From positions 1 to 41,058 of the forward strand of contig JACCTI010000385.1 in assembly GCA_013812515.1 (NCBI GenBank): a DNA stretch of 41,058 bases, in the 5' to 3' direction. The stretch is from Chthoniobacterales bacterium (lineage in GTDB: Bacteria > Verrucomicrobiota > Verrucomicrobiia > Chthoniobacterales > UBA10450). Positions 8,267-17,481 of the stretch are shown here, piece after piece. How positions within the stretch are numbered: position 1 is the stretch's first letter; every line of letters begins with the position of its first letter. Made by a program: the position numbers and the translations under genes. The notes under the pieces are model-generated. The model searched no databases. It saw only the letters and a program-made list of their open reading frames with translations, and was not told where the DNA came from.

Positions 8267-10570
8267 TCATCCGCACGCTTCCTCCCCCACGATTTGCACT
8301 TCCGTTTCCAATTGGATTCCGCGTATCTCGCGCACGACGGACTTGATCTTCTCGATCAACTCCAGCATCTCCACCGCGGTGGCGCCGCCATCGTTCACGA
8401 TGAAATTCCCGTGCACTTGCGAGATGCGCGCCTTGCCCACTGCGCAGTTCTTCAGCCCGAGCCCGTCGACGAGTTTGCCTGCGGGACAAGACTCTGGGTT
8501 TTTGAAAATGCAGCCTGCGCTGGAAGCTGCCGGCTGACTGGTGCGCCGTTTTTCCTGCGACTCTTCCATGCGCGCGGCGATCTCCTCCGCGGCCGCATGA
8601 TGGCCATGAAACACGGCGGAAACAGCGTAGTTCTTCTCTAAAGCTGGAACGTGCCGGTAGTGGATCTCCATTTGGTCGGGCCGTTTTGTGTGCGCGTTTC
8701 CTTCGCCGTCGAGATAGCGGAGGGAGACGACGTTCTCGAAGGTCTGCACGCCCATCGCACCGGCGTTCATCCGTAATCCGCCGCCAACCGCACCGGGAAT
8801 TCCTTCCATCCACTCGAGGCCGCCTATCCCCGCTTTTCGACCGGCGTAGGCCACTTCCTTCAACTTCGCGCCGACGCCGGCGGTGATCTCAGTTCCGTCT
8901 ACCGCCAGATGATCAAATTCACCGCCGGAAGGATGCACGACGACGCCGCGAATGCCGCCGTCGCGCACGAGCAAATTCGAGCCGCGACCGATCACGAAAA
9001 GCGATAAATTTTCGTGGCGGCAGAATCGAATGATGTGCGCGAACGCCTGCTCCGTGCGCGGCTCGACCCAGAATTGCGCCGGCCCACCAACGCGTAACGT
9101 GGTGTGCTTCGCGAGCGGCTCGTAGAGGCGAACCTCGCCTTTCGCCCCGACGATGTCCCGGAGGCGCTCAACGATGACAAGGTCCGCCGCGAGAAGCGAG
9201 AGCTGCTCGTGGATGTTCCCCGCCCCGAGGCTCAAAACGAGATCGCCGTCAGCAATGATGTTGCCGACATCACAGTGCAGCCGCTCGAGGCTCGCCTGGA
9301 AGGCCGCGCCACCATGTCCGTGCGCCGCAATCTCATCCACAATCGTTCGTCCGGTGATTCCCGGGATGGGAGCTTCACTCGCTGGGTAAACATCCGCGAC
9401 AAAGACGCGATCCGACTGATCGAAGGCAGAGCCGAACTCCTTCCGGAGTGCTTTTGTGCGCGAATAGCGATGGGGCTGAAACATCGTCACCAGCCGGTTA
9501 CGTCCCATGGAGCGGGCCGTAGCGAGGGTGGCGCGAATCTCCGTCGGATGGTGTGCGTAATCGTCCACCAGTAGAAAGCGCTCGCTCGAGTATTTGATCT
9601 CGAACCGGCGACGCGCGTGCTGAAAATGCCGCAGCGAAGCGGCGACTTTCGCGAACGGAATTCCTACTTCCATCGCGAGCGCGATCACGCCGAGAGCGTT
9701 GCTCACATTGTGCCGTCCGGGAACGTTCAGAACAGCTTCGCCAAGTTTTTCCTCGTCGCGATAGACAGAAAAGACCGATGTGAAGTCCTGCAATTGGATG
9801 CCGACTCCGCGGTACTTGGAATCGGCGGCGAACCCGTAGGAGATCGCACGCGGGCGATCTGCGCAAAGCCGCGTCGCGTTTCGATCGTCGGCACAGTAGA
9901 AGACGCTGCCGGAGGTCCGATCGAGGAGCTGCGAAAAGACGGATTCGATCGCGGCGAGATCCTCGTAAAAGTCCAGATGCTCTTCCTCGATGTTGAGGAT
10001 GAGAGCGTGCTCCGGATGGAAGAAGCACAACGTGCCGTCGCTCTCATCACCTTCCGCGATAAAGTACGAACCACGCGGATCCCAGTGCGCGTTAGACCCG
10101 AGGAGTGGAATCTCCGCGCCGACGTAATGCGATGGGTGCAATCCACCTTCGCGAAAGACGTGCGCCGCCATCGCGGATGTGGTCGTCTTGCCATGCATAC
10201 CGGCCACGACGATGCCGCGCTTTCCGAGCATCATCGCCGCCAATGCTTCGGCGCGCCGCAACCGCGGCTTCCCCGCCTTGCCTGCCGCCATCAGAATCGG
10301 GTTCTCCTTTCGAATCGCGGAGGAATAGACCACGAACTCGGCGTCGGCCGCGTCTTCCGCCAGATGTTTGAGGTGAAAACGAAGGCCGAGGCGTTCCAGT
10401 CGAGTCGTCTCCACCGAGCCGGCGCGATCGGAGCCGCTGACCTGGTGCCCGAGCTCGAGCAATAACGCCGCGATGCCACTCATGCCGCTGCCGGCCACGC
10501 CAACGAGATGAATGCGGTGTCGCTCCTGCGTGAGTTGCCTCTGAAGATCAGCTTCGGGAGCGAGCGTCAT
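8267..10570 (-). CDS. murC/murB: MurC-MurB fusion: UDP-MurNAc-L-alanine ligase and UDP-GlcNAc-enolpyruvate reductase
   Basis: One open frame of 767 residues joins two cytosolic peptidoglycan enzymes. Residues 1 to about 462 are MurC, with VGVAGSGMSGIA at 23-34, the ATP loop GMHGKTTT at 124-131 and DDYAHHPTEI near 336-345. Residues from about 465 on are MurB (FAD-dependent), with TLRVGGPAQFWV, VIGRGSNLLVRDGG, GIPGAVGGGLRMNAGAMG and SAGCIFKNPES. The fusion puts MurB, which makes UDP-MurNAc, next to MurC, which uses it. The start at 10570 is set by the ATGA overlap with murG; an in-frame ATG at 10639 lies inside murG. No internal stop separates the halves. Confidence 0.96.
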   Translation of the reverse strand: MTLAPEADLQRQLTQERHRIHLVGVAGSGMSGIAALLLELGHQVSGSDRAGSVETTRLERLGLRFHLKHLAEDAADAEFVVYSSAIRKENPILMAAGKAGKPRLRRAEALAAMMLGKRGIVVAGMHGKTTTSAMAAHVFREGGLHPSHYVGAEIPLLGSNAHWDPRGSYFIAEGDESDGTLCFFHPEHALILNIEEEHLDFYEDLAAIESVFSQLLDRTSGSVFYCADDRNATRLCADRPRAISYGFAADSKYRGVGIQLQDFTSVFSVYRDEEKLGEAVLNVPGRHNVSNALGVIALAMEVGIPFAKVAASLRHFQHARRRFEIKYSSERFLLVDDYAHHPTEIRATLATARSMGRNRLVTMFQPHRYSRTKALRKEFGSAFDQSDRVFVADVYPASEAPIPGITGRTIVDEIAAHGHGGAAFQASLERLHCDVGNIIADGDLVLSLGAGNIHEQLSLLAADLVIVERLRDIVGAKGEVRLYEPLAKHTTLRVGGPAQFWVEPRTEQAFAHIIRFCRHENLSLFVIGRGSNLLVRDGGIRGVVVHPSGGEFDHLAVDGTEITAGVGAKLKEVAYAGRKAGIGGLEWMEGIPGAVGGGLRMNAGAMGVQTFENVVSLRYLDGEGNAHTKRPDQMEIHYRHVPALEKNYAVSAVFHGHHAAAEEIAARMEESQEKRRTSQPAASSAGCIFKNPESCPAGKLVDGLGLKNCAVGKARISQVHGNFIVNDGGATAVEMLELIEKIKSVVREIRGIQLETEVQIVGEEACG

Positions 10571-11652
10571 GCTTGCGTATATCTCTCCATCGTCGCGACG
10601 ACAAGATTGGCGGCGTTTTTCGGGGCGAGTTGCGCGCAATTTTCCGCCATGCGCCGCAGACGCGGCTCGTCGTTGATTAACTCGCGAATTTTTCGCGCGA
10701 GAACGTCGCCGGAAATTTCTCCTTCGCGCAACATGATGGCCGCGTCGACACGCGTGAAGATTTCAGCGTTGCGCGTCTGGTGATCGTCGGCCGCGTAGGG
10801 GAACGGGATTAAGACGGAAGGCAATGAAAAGGCCGCCAGTTCCGCGAGGCTGGCCGCACCGGAACGCGCAATCGCGAGATCGGCGGCGCTGTAAACTTCT
10901 TCCATCGAATGATGAAAGGCCGCGACGTAAGCCGGAATGTTTTCGCGCAGGTAATTGTCGGCCACGAGACGCTCGTCCCGCACGCCGGAGAGGTGGATAA
11001 CCTGGAACGGTTCGCCTTGCAGTGAAGGAAGAGATTTGATCATCCCCTGATTAATCCCGGCTGCGCCCTGGCTGCCGCCCATGACGAGCAGCGTGTGCAG
11101 GTCTTCGCGGAGCCCGAGTTTTCGTCGCGCTTCTGCGCGGTCGAGACGTTGCAGTTCCGACCGAATCGGCGTGCCGGTCACCTCGGTTTTCACTCTCGGG
11201 AAAAACTGGGCCGCTTCCCCGAAGCCTAACAATACCGCCCGGACCATCCGGGCGGTCATGCGATTCGCCCTGCCGGGAAACGCGTTCGATTCGTGGATAA
11301 AAGTCGGAACCCGCCGTATCCGCCCGGCCAGCACCGGCGCGGTCGACGTAAACCCGCCCATGCCCAGAATGGCGTGTGGTTGGAACTTCCGATAAATCTG
11401 GCGGCAGCGGGAAAGGCTTTCGTTGAAACGTTGCGTGAACCTGACGATGGCGGGTGAAAACGGTGACGGCAGCCCCACGGTTGGGAGTTTCTCGAACTGG
11501 AACTCGGGATGGCTCGAGAGCGCCACGCTGTCGATTTCCTTTTCGGAGACAAACAGCATGACCTCATGGCCGCGACCGCGCAGAACTTCCGCGACGGCGA
11601 GACCAGGAAATATGTGGCCGCCGGTGCCGCCGCATGCGATGACCGCCTTCAT
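10567..11652 (-). CDS. murG: Undecaprenyl-PP-MurNAc-pentapeptide GlcNAc transferase MurG
   Basis: MurG makes lipid II by adding GlcNAc to lipid I on the inner face of the membrane. The product from the ATG at 11652 is 361 residues and begins MKAVIACGGTGGHIFPGLAV, the classic Gly-rich N-terminal motif. GMGGFTSTAPVLAG, FIHESNAFPGRANR, VMGGSQGAAGIN and the donor-site RSGAASLAELAAF follow. The frame stays open upstream to 12027, but that part runs through the spacer and into ftsW, so it is not used. Its stop overlaps the murC-murB start. Confidence 0.97.
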   Translation of the reverse strand: MKAVIACGGTGGHIFPGLAVAEVLRGRGHEVMLFVSEKEIDSVALSSHPEFQFEKLPTVGLPSPFSPAIVRFTQRFNESLSRCRQIYRKFQPHAILGMGGFTSTAPVLAGRIRRVPTFIHESNAFPGRANRMTARMVRAVLLGFGEAAQFFPRVKTEVTGTPIRSELQRLDRAEARRKLGLREDLHTLLVMGGSQGAAGINQGMIKSLPSLQGEPFQVIHLSGVRDERLVADNYLRENIPAYVAAFHHSMEEVYSAADLAIARSGAASLAELAAFSLPSVLIPFPYAADDHQTRNAEIFTRVDAAIMLREGEISGDVLARKIRELINDEPRLRRMAENCAQLAPKNAANLVVATMERYTQA

Positions 11653-11752
11653 GGAATTTGCGAGTTGCGATTTGCGATTTGCGATCTTCCGCCGCGCATC
11701 GCAGCCCACAGGACCGGAATCGAAAAACGAAAAACGAAAAACGAAAATATCA
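11653..11752. repeat. ftsW-murG spacer with two heptamer tandem arrays
   Basis: Two period-7 arrays are seen: about four units related to CGATTTG at 11660-11687, and four units of CGAAAAA (last unit CGAAAAT) at 11721-11748. About 33 bp separates them. No open frame of note lies here. Confidence 0.75.
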
Positions 11753-12898
11753 TCAGATTCGGGGGGTTGTGCGCACCTGCATCGTGGTGCGTCTATTGTT
11801 CGCAGCCGGTTCGAGCACGCCCCGGCGGTAAATGCTGAGCAGAATCCCGACGCCGAAGAGACAGGCCGCGAGATTAGATCCGCCATAGCTGATGAATGGG
11901 AGCGGCAATCCTTTGTTAGGCAGAAGTGACGTCGTGACGCCGATATTGACCGCGGCCTGCAGCGCGAGGAGCGAGACGATGCCGGAGCCAAGGAGCAAGC
12001 CAAAGCGGTCTTTCGCGTGCAGCGCAATCATCGTCCCGCAGACGATGATGACGAGAAAGAGAAACACGACGACCAGACTGACCCTGAGCCCGAGTTCCTC
12101 CCCGATCATCGGAAAGATGAAATCCGTGTGGGCGTAGGGCAGATACATCATTTTCTGTCGACCGTTTCCGAGGCCGAGGCCTTCGATTCCGCCGCTGCCC
12201 CACGCAATCAGTGCCTGCATCTGCTGGAGACCCGCGTCGTCCTTGTAGAGCTCCGGATGAAGAAAGGCGGTGAGCCGCGCCATGCGCTCGGGAATAGCGA
12301 TGGCGACAAAGAGAATGCCGGCCACGCCGCTCAGCGAGAGGATCCCGAGGATGATCGGGTTCGTGCCAGCGACGAACATCATGACTAACGCAGTCGCGCC
12401 GATTAGAGAAGTGGTTCCCAGATCCACTTCGGTGACAATCAGCGCAAGGAGAATGCTGACGACCGCGAGGGGGATGACGAAGCCCTTCAGAAAGCGAGCG
12501 CTGTTCTTCTCATTCCGCGAAAACCAGAACGCGAGAAAAAATACCGAGGCGAGCTTCGCCATTTCGGACGGCTGTAAAGTGAACCCGCCAAAACCGATCC
12601 AGCGGCGAGAGCCGTTGATGCGCATCCCGATGTGCGGGACAAAACAAAGTGCGAGCGCGGCTGCGGCCACCGCAAACCAGATCCACCAGGTGCGCGCCCA
12701 GAAGTGATAATCCATGAACGCGGCGATTGTGCAGACGAGAAGGCCAACACCGAGCCAGACCGCCTGGCGTTTCACGAAGAAGTAAACGTCGTTGTGGCTA
12801 TCCTTCGCAAAGGCGCTGGTGCTGAAAAGCATTACGATGCCGATCACGAGCATGACGAGGACAGCGAGGAACAGAATGTAGGCGCTCTTACGATGCAT
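11753..12898 (-). CDS. ftsW: SEDS-family peptidoglycan glycosyltransferase FtsW
   Basis: FtsW polymerises lipid II into septal glycan together with its partner PBP, here FtsI. The 381-residue protein has about ten hydrophobic segments. SEDS signatures are visible: GSRRWIGFGGFTLQPSEMAKL, the loop GSGGIEGLGLGNGRQKMMYLP, AHTDFIFPMIGEELG and the C-terminal NKGLPLPFISYGGSNL. The length is typical. It follows the LysM gene after a 182-bp spacer and precedes murG. Confidence 0.97.
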   Translation of the reverse strand: MHRKSAYILFLAVLVMLVIGIVMLFSTSAFAKDSHNDVYFFVKRQAVWLGVGLLVCTIAAFMDYHFWARTWWIWFAVAAAALALCFVPHIGMRINGSRRWIGFGGFTLQPSEMAKLASVFFLAFWFSRNEKNSARFLKGFVIPLAVVSILLALIVTEVDLGTTSLIGATALVMMFVAGTNPIILGILSLSGVAGILFVAIAIPERMARLTAFLHPELYKDDAGLQQMQALIAWGSGGIEGLGLGNGRQKMMYLPYAHTDFIFPMIGEELGLRVSLVVVFLFLVIIVCGTMIALHAKDRFGLLLGSGIVSLLALQAAVNIGVTTSLLPNKGLPLPFISYGGSNLAACLFGVGILLSIYRRGVLEPAANNRRTTMQVRTTPRI

Positions 12899-12918
12899 CG
12901 GCGTTTATTTGGAGCTAA

Positions 12919-13071
12919 GGATGAACACGGATGAAACACAGATGGAAACAGGAGCGGAGGATTGCGGATCGCAGAGGGGAACATGTCTCGCCCCGGTCGC
13001 GGGTCTCGGACGGTGCGGCGCGTCGTCCTTACCTTTTCCGCATCCGTATTTCATCCGTCTCAATCCGTGGC
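12919..13071. repeat. Imperfect inverted repeat in lysM-ftsW spacer
   Basis: GGATGAACACGGATGAAAC near 12920 and CATCCGTATTTCATCCGT near 13042 are partly inverted complements with repeated ATCCGT words. The spacer between the LysM gene and ftsW has no gene I can support. Confidence 0.5.
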
Positions 13072-13080
13072 CGATCGAAA

Positions 13081-13656
13081 TCAGTTCCCCCCGCTCCTGG
13101 ACTTCGCTTTCGACGGGACGATGAGCTTTTGCCCGATCTGTAACTTCCGCGGATCGTCAATGTGATTGATCGCGAGCAGATCGCTTTCGGAGACCTTCAG
13201 CTTCTTCGCGATCTTAACCGGATTATCGCCCTTGGCGACGACGTAGAAATTGCCGGAGCCGGTTCCTACCGGCATTGCTTTCGGAATTGCGGATGGTTCG
13301 GCAACCGGGCCCTCGTTCTTGACTACGGGCTTCGCGGCGGACGGCGCCGCGAGCGGAAGCGCAGCTGCTTCACTCTTCGGTGATGCAGGTGGTGCGCCTT
13401 CGTTTCTCGATACGGGCGACGAAGACGAGGAGGAGGAGGTAGGAAACGTGCCCTGCCGGCCTTTGATCGTGTTGAACGCAATAATGCCTGCGACTGCGAC
13501 GACGTGGAGGACCAGCACGATGAGAAGCGCGCGCGAGAGCTTCATGTTCGGCTCGGACATTTCCTCGTAATCCATCTCATCAGCGGGCGAGAGGGAGCGA
13601 TGCGCCGTGCTGGCGCGGAGCTTTTTCCTTTGCAGAAATAATCTCGGTATTTTCAT
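13081..13656 (-). CDS. Single-pass membrane protein with C-terminal LysM domain
   Basis: The 191-residue protein starts at the ATG at 13656, 6 bp after the murD stop; a longer frame to 13830 lies inside murD. It has a cytoplasmic N-terminus of about 42 residues, one membrane helix at 43-61, a Ser/Pro/Ala-rich spacer with a run of eight serines, and a LysM domain at about 138-181 (YVVAKGDNPVKIAKKLKVSE, then LLAINHIDD and LQIGQKLIVP). LysM domains bind the GlcNAc backbone of peptidoglycan. The position between murD and ftsW suggests a wall-binding divisome or elongation accessory protein. The exact role is unknown. Confidence 0.85.
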   Translation of the reverse strand: MKIPRLFLQRKKLRASTAHRSLSPADEMDYEEMSEPNMKLSRALLIVLVLHVVAVAGIIAFNTIKGRQGTFPTSSSSSSSPVSRNEGAPPASPKSEAAALPLAAPSAAKPVVKNEGPVAEPSAIPKAMPVGTGSGNFYVVAKGDNPVKIAKKLKVSESDLLAINHIDDPRKLQIGQKLIVPSKAKSRSGGN

Positions 13657-13661
13657 AAGGC

Positions 13662-14987
13662 TTACTTTTTCAGCGCGTGCACGAGGGCACGAAATTGATC
13701 GCCGCGGTCGGCGTAGCTCTTGAACATGTCGAAAGAAGACGTGCCCGGAGAGAAGAGGACCACCTCGCCTGGTTGCGCCACGGCGTGCGCGCGCTCCACT
13801 GCATCGGCGATCGAGACGGCAATCTCGCAAGGCACGACACCGCTCCAGTCGCGGCCAATGCGCTCGGCCATCTCCCCGATCAGAATCGTCGCGCGGACCT
13901 TCTCGGAGACGAGGGGCCGAAGAGTTTCGTATTCGAAGCCTTTATCCTTCCCGCCCGCGATCAGGACCACTGGTTTCGACTGCGCAAGGAGGGCTTTCTC
14001 GACTGCGTCGAGGTTCGTCGCCTTCGAGTCGTTAATGTAGCCAACCCCGCTGAGCTCACGCACAAACTCGAGGCGATGCGGCCGCGGCTGGTAGGCGGAG
14101 AGTGGCGGCACCATCTGTTCGAAAGAGAGTCCTCGCGCGAGGCCGACAGCGAGGGTGGCCATGAGGTTCTCGATATTATGCGAGCCACGCAGCTTCGTGT
14201 CGGAGAGGCGCAGCACTTCTTGGCCGGAGTAAACAATTGCTCCTTCGGCGAGACGGAAATCGGCCCGATCTTGGTAGGCGCTGAACGTCACCGCCCGCGC
14301 TTTGATCGGCGGCAGCTCCTCGGCGGCGTTCACCACCGCCACGTCATCCGTCGTCTGGTAATCAAAGATGCGGAGTTTGGCGGCGCGATATTCGCCTAAC
14401 GAGCGATAGCGATCGAGGTGATCGGGTGCGAAGTTCAACCAGACGGTGATCGCGGGCCGGAAAGTGGTGATCGTCTCAAGTTGGAACGAGCTCACTTCGA
14501 CGGTGAGGACGTCGAGATCACGGCCTTCGCGCGCCACGTCCGAAAGCGGCTTGCCGATGTTGCCACAGGCGATTGTCTTCTGGCCGCACGCGTTCAGCAA
14601 TTGCGCGAGCAACTCCGTCGTGGTCGTCTTCCCGTTTGTCCCGGTGATCGCGACGACGGGTGCGTTGCAGGAGCGCCAGCCCAGTTCGAGCTCGCCAAGG
14701 ATTTCGACCTCTCGGGCGACGAAGTTTTTCCCGAGCGGAGATGCGGGATCAATTCCCGGACTCAGCACCACCATTTCGTAGCGAGCCGCATCTCGCTCCG
14801 CTTCGGGCCCGCAGATCACTTCGATGCCGCGCGCGCGCAGACCTTCGATGGTGGTTTTAAGGATGGTTTTTTCTTCCGCGCTATCGAGCACCGTGACCGT
14901 CGCCCCTTCGTCCTTCAGTAAATGCGCGGCCGCCGTGCCGCTCAGCCCCGCTCCGAGAACTGCCACCTTTCGATCCGTGTAACGCAC
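13662..14987 (-). CDS. murD: UDP-MurNAc-L-alanine--D-glutamate ligase MurD
   Basis: MurD adds D-Glu to UDP-MurNAc-L-Ala in the cytosol. The 441-residue product shows VAVLGAGLSGTAAAHLL at the N-terminus, the ATP loop ITGTNGKTTTTEL, the central LNFAPDHLDRY, the middle-domain PHRLEFVRELSGVGYINDSKATN and a C-terminal LFSPGTSSFDMFKSYADRGD, all family hallmarks. The start is 5 bp downstream of the mraY stop. Confidence 0.97.
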   Translation of the reverse strand: MRYTDRKVAVLGAGLSGTAAAHLLKDEGATVTVLDSAEEKTILKTTIEGLRARGIEVICGPEAERDAARYEMVVLSPGIDPASPLGKNFVAREVEILGELELGWRSCNAPVVAITGTNGKTTTTELLAQLLNACGQKTIACGNIGKPLSDVAREGRDLDVLTVEVSSFQLETITTFRPAITVWLNFAPDHLDRYRSLGEYRAAKLRIFDYQTTDDVAVVNAAEELPPIKARAVTFSAYQDRADFRLAEGAIVYSGQEVLRLSDTKLRGSHNIENLMATLAVGLARGLSFEQMVPPLSAYQPRPHRLEFVRELSGVGYINDSKATNLDAVEKALLAQSKPVVLIAGGKDKGFEYETLRPLVSEKVRATILIGEMAERIGRDWSGVVPCEIAVSIADAVERAHAVAQPGEVVLFSPGTSSFDMFKSYADRGDQFRALVHALKK

Positions 14988-14992
14988 AGTCT

Positions 14993-16093
14993 TTACCTCA
15001 GCTTCAAGGTGGCGAGTCCGAGCAGCGCAAAGATGGCGGAGAGAATCCAGAACCGCACGATGACGGTGTTCTCTTTCCAGCCGCTCAGCTCGAAATGATG
15101 ATGGAGCGGCGACATCGCGAAAATGCGTTTGCCGGTGAGTTTGAAACTCATGACCTGGAGAATCACCGAGGCGGCTTCGATTACGAACACGCCGCCGACC
15201 ACCGCGAGGAGCAGCTCCTGTTTACAACAGATCGCGACCACGCCAATGAGTCCGCCGATCGCGAGCGAGCCAGTGTCGCCCATGAAAACCCTTGCCGGAT
15301 AACAATTGAACCAGAGAAAGCCGAGACCCGCGCCAACCACGGTGGAGCAGACGACCGTGAGCTCGCCAGTGAAGGAGTAAAACGGCACCTGCAAATATTC
15401 CGCGATCCGGAAATTCCCGGCTGCGTAGGTGAGGAGGGCATAGGCAAACGCGACCGTGATGGTGCAGCCAATCGCGAGTCCATCAAGCCCGTCGGTGAGA
15501 TTCACCGCGTTGGACGAACCAGCGATGACGATTGCAAAAAAAATCATCGTAAAGAGGCCCATGTTCGCAATCACCGGCACCTTGAAAAACGGGAGGTAAA
15601 GCGAGCGCGCCTGCACTTGAAGGAGCGGGCTCGTCAGGAAAGCCGCAGTCACCACGCCAGCGACGATCAGTTGAATCAGCAACTTGAAGCGGCCGCTAAT
15701 TCCATCCGATTTTTTCTTCGTCACCTTCAAGTAGTCGTCCGCGAAGCCAAGGCCGCCGAGCACGGTCATCGCGAAAAGGGCCAGCCAGACGAAGCGATTA
15801 TCCGGGCGCGCCCAGAGCACGCTCGAGATGAAGACGGCACCTATGATCAAGACCCCGCCCATCGTCGGCACACCTTTTTTCCCGCCATGTAATTCCGCGA
15901 GCCGATGCACTTCCGCCGCGGTCCGGATCGGTTGGCCCACTTTGAGCGAAATCAGTTTGCGGATGACGAAGTTGCCAGCAACGATCGAGATCGTGAACGC
16001 GGTGATCGCGGCCGCGACCGCGCGAAAAGTGACGTAGCTAAAGACGTTGAAGCCGCCCACGTCATTACTCAGGAAATGGAGGTAGTACATCAT
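14993..16093 (-). CDS. mraY: Phospho-MurNAc-pentapeptide transferase MraY
   Basis: MraY transfers phospho-MurNAc-pentapeptide to undecaprenyl phosphate, making lipid I. The 366-residue polytopic protein shows GKKGVPTMGGVLI, the Asp pair in GFADDYLKV, NAVNLTDGLDGLAIG, FMGDTGSLAIGG and SPLHHHFELSGWKE, the cytosolic catalytic loops of the family. The first ATG at 16093 overlaps the murF stop (ATGA); a second Met follows at once. Confidence 0.97.
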   Translation of the reverse strand: MMYYLHFLSNDVGGFNVFSYVTFRAVAAAITAFTISIVAGNFVIRKLISLKVGQPIRTAAEVHRLAELHGGKKGVPTMGGVLIIGAVFISSVLWARPDNRFVWLALFAMTVLGGLGFADDYLKVTKKKSDGISGRFKLLIQLIVAGVVTAAFLTSPLLQVQARSLYLPFFKVPVIANMGLFTMIFFAIVIAGSSNAVNLTDGLDGLAIGCTITVAFAYALLTYAAGNFRIAEYLQVPFYSFTGELTVVCSTVVGAGLGFLWFNCYPARVFMGDTGSLAIGGLIGVVAICCKQELLLAVVGGVFVIEAASVILQVMSFKLTGKRIFAMSPLHHHFELSGWKENTVIVRFWILSAIFALLGLATLKLR

Positions 16094-17481
16094 GAGCGCA
16101 CCTCCGCCGGCATGCGGCGTTCGAATTCCTCCAGCACGCGTTCCGTTCGCGCGAAGCGACTGCCCTTGACTAAAACGAGATCGCCGGGCGAGGTGACCTG
16201 AGCCAGGAGGTCCGCCGCTTCGATCGCGGTTGCGAGATTCGTTGCCTGCTCGAGGCCGGCCGATTGCGCCGCGCGTCCAATGCCTGCGGCGGTATCGCCA
16301 ATGGTGATCAGGCGATCGATGCGCAGCGCCGCAGCGGCTTGTCCCACCTCGATGTGAGCGCGCTCCGACTCGACGCCGAGTTCACCCATTTGCCCGAGCA
16401 CCGCGATGCGTTCTCCGTCGGTCTCAAGCTCCAGGAGAGTGCGCAAGGCGGCTTTCATTGACTCGGGATTCGCGTTGTAGCTGTCGTCGAGAAATCGCAC
16501 GCCGCGGATCTCCCGGAGTTGCAGCCGAGCCTTTGTCAGCGGTGTGGAGGCAAGCCCGGCGGCGCATTCTTCCAGTGAAACTCCGAAGGCGCGAGCGGCC
16601 GCGATCGCGAGGATGGCGTTTTGCACCATGTGCAGCCCGGCCACCGGTAATTGCGCACGGCAACGATGCGCACCTTCCAGGACAGTGAACTCCGAGCCTT
16701 CGGCGCTCTGGCGAATGTCTTCCGCGCGGAGAGTGCCCTTTTCAATCCCGGCAAAAATGACCTTGGCGCGCGTGCGCCGCGCGATCAATTCGCTGAACGG
16801 ATCGTCCGCGTTCAATACGACAGTCCCGCCGCTGCTGATCGCTTCGACCAGTGCGCCTTTTTCCTGCGCGATCCTTTCACGCGAGCCCATGAACTCGACG
16901 TGCGCGATGCCAATGTTTGTGATGATGGCGGCATCGGGCGCGGCGATACGGGCGAGCGGCGCGATCTCGCCTGGATGATTCATGCCGAGTTCCCAGACAC
17001 CGATCTCGTGCGCGCGATTCGCTTCCAGAATGGTTTGAGGCAGACCGACGTGATTGTTGCAATTTCCTTCCGTTTTCGTGACCTGAAACCGCTTGCCCAG
17101 CGCAGCCGCGACGAAGTCCTTCGTGCTCGTTTTGCCGTTGCTGCCGGTAATACCGATAACGCTTAGAGGAAGCGACTTTCGGTAGCTGGCGGCGATCTCC
17201 TGATACGCAGCGAGCGTGTCTGCCACGCGAATGAGCGCGAAACCATCCGGCGCAAGTCCCCTCCAACTCTCCTCCACCAAGGCACCGACCGCGCCGCGTT
17301 CCGCGGTTTCTGCGAGGAAGCGATGACCGTCGAAGTTTTCGCCGCGAATCGGGACGAAAAGATCGCCCGCCTCGATAGTGCGCGAGTCGGTGCTGATGCG
17401 TGAGATCAGCACATTCGGATCTCCAGTTGCGAGCGAGCCCTTCGCGTACTCCGCGATTGCTGACAGAGGAAGCGGGTTCAT
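16090..17481 (-). CDS. murF: UDP-MurNAc-tripeptide--D-alanyl-D-alanine ligase MurF
   Basis: MurF adds the D-Ala-D-Ala dipeptide from Ddl to the precursor. The 463-residue protein has the N-terminal substrate domain (ISTDSRTIEAGDLFVPIRGE), the ATP loop GITGSNGKTSTKDF, EGNCNNHVGLPQTIL, ELGMNHPGEIAPLARIA and FLDDSYNANPESMKAAL, all typical for MurF. It overlaps mraY by 4 bp and is 130 bp from murE. Confidence 0.96.
   Translation of the reverse strand: MNPLPLSAIAEYAKGSLATGDPNVLISRISTDSRTIEAGDLFVPIRGENFDGHRFLAETAERGAVGALVEESWRGLAPDGFALIRVADTLAAYQEIAASYRKSLPLSVIGITGSNGKTSTKDFVAAALGKRFQVTKTEGNCNNHVGLPQTILEANRAHEIGVWELGMNHPGEIAPLARIAAPDAAIITNIGIAHVEFMGSRERIAQEKGALVEAISSGGTVVLNADDPFSELIARRTRAKVIFAGIEKGTLRAEDIRQSAEGSEFTVLEGAHRCRAQLPVAGLHMVQNAILAIAAARAFGVSLEECAAGLASTPLTKARLQLREIRGVRFLDDSYNANPESMKAALRTLLELETDGERIAVLGQMGELGVESERAHIEVGQAAAALRIDRLITIGDTAAGIGRAAQSAGLEQATNLATAIEAADLLAQVTSPGDLVLVKGSRFARTERVLEEFERRMPAEVRS

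Noticed and set aside
9617-10465. Long open frames antisense to murC-murB and other dcw genes
   Set aside because: Typical shadow frames of GC-rich coding DNA; the opposite strand encodes clear enzymes.
11653-12027. N-terminal extension of MurG
   Set aside because: The open frame runs through the tandem-repeat spacer and into ftsW; MurG proteins begin at the MKAVIACGGTGG motif.
13657-13830. N-terminal extension of the LysM protein
   Set aside because: It lies inside murD in another frame and has no domain character.
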